Shown here one piece after another: positions 6,176 to 8,444 of a stretch of DNA of 8,444 bases; the stretch's first letter is position 1, and every line of letters starts with the position of its first letter. The DNA is from a bacterium. GTDB taxonomy: Bacteria; AUK180; JAQVHJ01. The stretch covers positions 1 to 8,444 of the forward strand of contig JAQVHJ010000080.1 of the NCBI GenBank assembly GCA_028696285.1. Direction: 5' to 3'. The position numbers were made by a program, and so were the translations under genes. The notes beneath the pieces are model-generated. The model was not told the origin of the DNA, made no database searches, and saw only the letters and a program-made list of their open reading frames with translations.

Positions 6176-6181
6176 AAGGAG
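6176..6181 (+). promoter_or_regulatory. Ribosome binding site of the second OMP gene
   Basis: AAGGAG lies 7 nt before the ATG at 6189 in a 27-bp intergenic gap that has no room for a separate promoter or terminator, so the two OMP genes should share a transcript. Confidence 0.85.
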
Positions 6182-6188
6182 TTAATCG

Positions 6189-7691
6189 ATGAAAAAATTG
6201 TTATTAACCGTATTAACCGTAAGTCTCATTTTAATGAGCGCTTTCGGTTATTCATTAAGAATGGATTCGATGGGCAGAATTGATTATGCCATATTTGACT
6301 TCGAATCAGCAGCGGAGAGAAACCCTGCCAACCTGACAAAGCTTGACAATGCATATTTCAGACTGTCATTAGGCATGGATAATGCCGGTTTAACCATGAC
6401 GGATAAATGGGATGATATCCAGACATTACAAGAATACGGAACCCGCGAGAATGAATATGCATATTCCAATATGCCGATTACTGTAAATGCTTTCTATAAA
6501 ATGGGTTCATTAACCTTAGGACTCAAGTATGATATGCCGAAGGAAACCTACACCTATGATTATCTTGCAGATTATAAAAACCGTGATCAGGAAGCTGATT
6601 ACTATACCTATCAAGATGAATCGTATGAACTCGCTTCTGCTATCAATGACCTGTGCTTAGGTGTCGGATATCAGATGGGTGAGATTGGCCTCGGCCTCAA
6701 TTTCGGCCAGATCAAGGATGTAACCACATTCTCATTATCAACTATTGATCGTGAAGATCGCCCTTGGTGGGGAGTCCCTGATGATAATTCAGAGGAGATG
6801 GAATTTGAAATCACAGCCGACAATACATATTATGGATTGGGAGCTGTATACCCCACAGGTAAAATGGTCCTCGAGTTGGCTTATAAGATGGCTTCATGGA
6901 CAGCAGAAGGCAAGACTACAAAAGCTGTTTGGAACGGTGTTGCTGACGATGTTAATGACCATGATAATTTCCCTATTATTTCTGCTACTCTCGACGGAAC
7001 TGATATTAATTTGAAGGGTACTTACAAGTATTCAGATAATATTGATTTGGTAGTTGGCCTTGATATGCTATCATATGAAGGCGAAGCTGATATTGAATTT
7101 ACAACAATCCCCGGCTGGACAGTAGGTGATGCTACTCTTACTGATAACAATGTTATCTTTGGAATCGGTTTTCATGAAGATGCATTCAAGTTCGGCTTGG
7201 AAATGAATTATAACATGTTTACAGTGGAAGCAAATGGATACACACTCTACGATCCAATTCTTCTTACTACGGTCAAGGTAATGGAGATGACCGGTGATAT
7301 GACAATGGTCGTCTTTAAAGTTGGTGCAGAATTCCAGGCGACAGATAAGTTAGGTCTTAGAATGGGTGCAATTAAATATGCCCCGTTAAGTGCTACCGGC
7401 GGTATTAAAAATTTAGATACCGATGGATCGGTAGATTCAACTCAGGACATTACATTGGAACCTGCAAATGAAGGGAACATTATACTTGCCAGTGCGGGTG
7501 TTGAATACAAGTTCAATAACCAAGTGACCTTAGAGTATGGATATATTGGTGGACACTATCTCTATAACCAGAATACACTGACATTGTTAACAGACCTTGG
7601 AACCTATGGTGGTGCCTTGGGTACCCAGACAGGTTTGTTCACTCCCATGTCATTTACAAAGCATGCATTCTCAATTAAATATTCATTTTAA
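6189..7691 (+). CDS. Outer-membrane beta-barrel protein, second tandem paralogue
   Basis: A 500-residue paralogue of the preceding gene, in register with it from end to end: both have a 20-residue signal peptide ending M-S-A-F-G and the mature start Y-S-L-R-M-D-S-M-G-R-I. E-R-N-P-A is at 43-47, D-M-P-K-E-T-Y-T follows in the first third, T-A-D-N-T-Y-Y-G is at about 210, F-G-L-E-M-N-Y-N-M-F at about 334, G-A-I-K-Y-A-P-L-S-A-T in the last quarter, and a closing block at 448-500 ends K-Y-S-F. By eye roughly half the residues agree. Differences cluster at about 66-80, 135-150 and 185-205, as expected if external loops diverge faster than barrel strands. A 20-base stretch at 6258-6277 is identical to 4728-4747. 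It is the last gene of the two-gene operon, followed by an intrinsic terminator. The terminal Phe supports outer-membrane insertion. Specific function unknown. Confidence 0.8.
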   Translation: MKKLLLTVLTVSLILMSAFGYSLRMDSMGRIDYAIFDFESAAERNPANLTKLDNAYFRLSLGMDNAGLTMTDKWDDIQTLQEYGTRENEYAYSNMPITVNAFYKMGSLTLGLKYDMPKETYTYDYLADYKNRDQEADYYTYQDESYELASAINDLCLGVGYQMGEIGLGLNFGQIKDVTTFSLSTIDREDRPWWGVPDDNSEEMEFEITADNTYYGLGAVYPTGKMVLELAYKMASWTAEGKTTKAVWNGVADDVNDHDNFPIISATLDGTDINLKGTYKYSDNIDLVVGLDMLSYEGEADIEFTTIPGWTVGDATLTDNNVIFGIGFHEDAFKFGLEMNYNMFTVEANGYTLYDPILLTTVKVMEMTGDMTMVVFKVGAEFQATDKLGLRMGAIKYAPLSATGGIKNLDTDGSVDSTQDITLEPANEGNIILASAGVEYKFNNQVTLEYGYIGGHYLYNQNTLTLLTDLGTYGGALGTQTGLFTPMSFTKHAFSIKYSF

Positions 7692-7719
7692 TTGACTGCT
7701 GCGTAATCAACATTAATCT

Positions 7720-7755
7720 TCGGGGCGCAAAATATTGCGCCCCGATTCTTTTTTT
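7720..7755 (+). terminator. Strong intrinsic terminator of the OMP operon
   Basis: CGGGGCGCAA (7721-7730) pairs perfectly with TTGCGCCCCG (7735-7744) around a 4-nt AATA loop. T7720-A7745 extends the stem to 11 bp, and TTCTTTTTTT follows, including seven T at 7749-7755. It begins 28 bp after the second OMP stop. Confidence 0.95.
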
Positions 7756-7759
7756 CTAA

Positions 7760-8444
7760 ATGAAACGAAATAAATCAACTCTTGTAGTTTTTTTTCTTTT
7801 TCTATTTTTTATTATTAATTTTGCACAGGACGAACTGATTTACAGGATTGAACTGTTTTCGGTAGGGACGGATAATTTTATCCTTTCATATAAAACACAT
7901 TTTCAGTCAGACACGATAATTAAATACGGTAACAGCGAGAACAACCTTAATCTTGAATACAGGGAAGATACGAATACCGACTGTCACTATGCAGAAATCT
8001 ATGGGTTAATCCCGAATTCTAATTACTATTTCCGGATTGAGGATGAGAATGAAAATCATTCCGAAGTGCAACAGGTAACGACATTCAAGGAACCCGATTC
8101 TTCTTATCTTTTTTCCATAGGAGTTTTTACTGACTTCCATTTGACTCATAACCAGTCCAATGATGAGGATACGGGTTTTTTATACGGAATGCCTGATGAA
8201 TTTTTAACAGGATTAAGAAGCGATTTCATTAGAAACACCTGTGCTTTTATAATAGGCAAGGGAGACATCACAGATCACGGTTATCAGACAGAGTTCGATG
8301 ATTTCTTAGTCTTTCACGGGAGCACCGGTTTCGGCTCTTCGTTCTACCCGGCAATAGGGAATCATGATAAAAAAGACACATATTATCCCACCGCGTTTAA
8401 TACCTTGACCTCAAGCGGAGTGACAAATTATTCATTCGATCATA
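7760..8444 (+). CDS. Secreted calcineurin-like metallophosphoesterase (purple acid phosphatase-like), 3'-truncated by window edge
   Basis: The first 228 residues of an exported phosphoesterase running off the right edge. Residues 1-22 are a signal peptide (K/R-rich start, Phe/Leu/Ile core, N-F-A before Q23). Residues about 26-110 resemble the fibronectin-III-like N-terminal domain of purple acid phosphatases (Y-A-E-I-Y-G-L-I-P-N-S-N-Y-Y-F-R at 77-92). The metallophosphoesterase domain begins at about 117, with metal-binding motifs D-F-H at 125-127, G-D-I-T-D at 168-172 and G-N-H-D at 200-203; the later histidine motifs are beyond the window. The family hydrolyses phosphate mono- or diesters with a two-metal centre, here in the periplasm or outside. 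The start is fixed by an in-frame TAA at 7757-7759 directly before the ATG. No Shine-Dalgarno precedes it, because the upstream bases are the terminator stem and T-tract of the OMP operon. Confidence 0.88.
   Translation, partial: MKRNKSTLVVFFLFLFFIINFAQDELIYRIELFSVGTDNFILSYKTHFQSDTIIKYGNSENNLNLEYREDTNTDCHYAEIYGLIPNSNYYFRIEDENENHSEVQQVTTFKEPDSSYLFSIGVFTDFHLTHNQSNDEDTGFLYGMPDEFLTGLRSDFIRNTCAFIIGKGDITDHGYQTEFDDFLVFHGSTGFGSSFYPAIGNHDKKDTYYPTAFNTLTSSGVTNYSFDH

Noticed and set aside
6745..7014. 89-codon plus-strand ORF inside the second OMP
   Set aside because: Out-of-frame shadow of a well-supported gene with no ribosome site of its own.

Overview
The window is AT-rich bacterial DNA from a diderm (Gram-negative-type) organism. 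Evidence for an outer membrane is two signal-peptide-bearing, beta-rich proteins that end in phenylalanine, as outer-membrane barrels do, and a MacB-type exporter permease. The sequence alone does not fix the phylum. An uncultured low-GC lineage, for example of the FCB group, would fit, but that is a guess.

Layout. (1) Positions 3-3439, plus strand: a tightly coupled three-gene operon entering from the left edge. It encodes the C-terminal part of a MacB/FtsX-type ABC permease, a PaaK/CapK-like adenylate-forming enzyme (no gap), and a GNAT-like acyltransferase (4-base ATGA overlap). Together they suggest making or activating an acyl or aryl compound and exporting it; the substrate cannot be read from the sequence. 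(2) Positions 3438-4477: a 1,040-bp element bounded by perfect 36-bp inverted repeats, carrying one minus-strand gene. Its protein is built like a REP-associated/IS200-type Y1 transposase (RAYT) plus a C-terminal helix-turn-helix, but the HUH histidines and the catalytic tyrosine all appear replaced. The right repeat supplies the -35 box of the gene's own promoter, and the left repeat supplies the last two bases of the acyltransferase stop codon. (3) Positions 4501-7755, plus strand: a likely highly expressed operon of two tandem 500-residue outer-membrane protein paralogues. It has a perfect-consensus sigma-70 promoter, a leader of about 120 nt with an orphan, near-perfect Shine-Dalgarno sequence, and a strong intrinsic terminator. 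(4) From 7760 to the right edge: the N-terminal part of a secreted calcineurin-like metallophosphoesterase (purple-acid-phosphatase-like layout), whose start codon lies 4 nt beyond the terminator T-tract.

The most unusual items are the intact but apparently catalytically dead RAYT-like gene inside perfect inverted repeats, and the double Shine-Dalgarno leader of the outer-membrane protein operon, which resembles the STAB-SD type of mRNA stabiliser. There are no tRNA, rRNA or CRISPR features that I can see. No gene-free stretch exceeds 300 bases: the gaps are 129 bp (3440-3568), 238 bp (4421-4658), 27 bp (6162-6188) and 68 bp (7692-7759).
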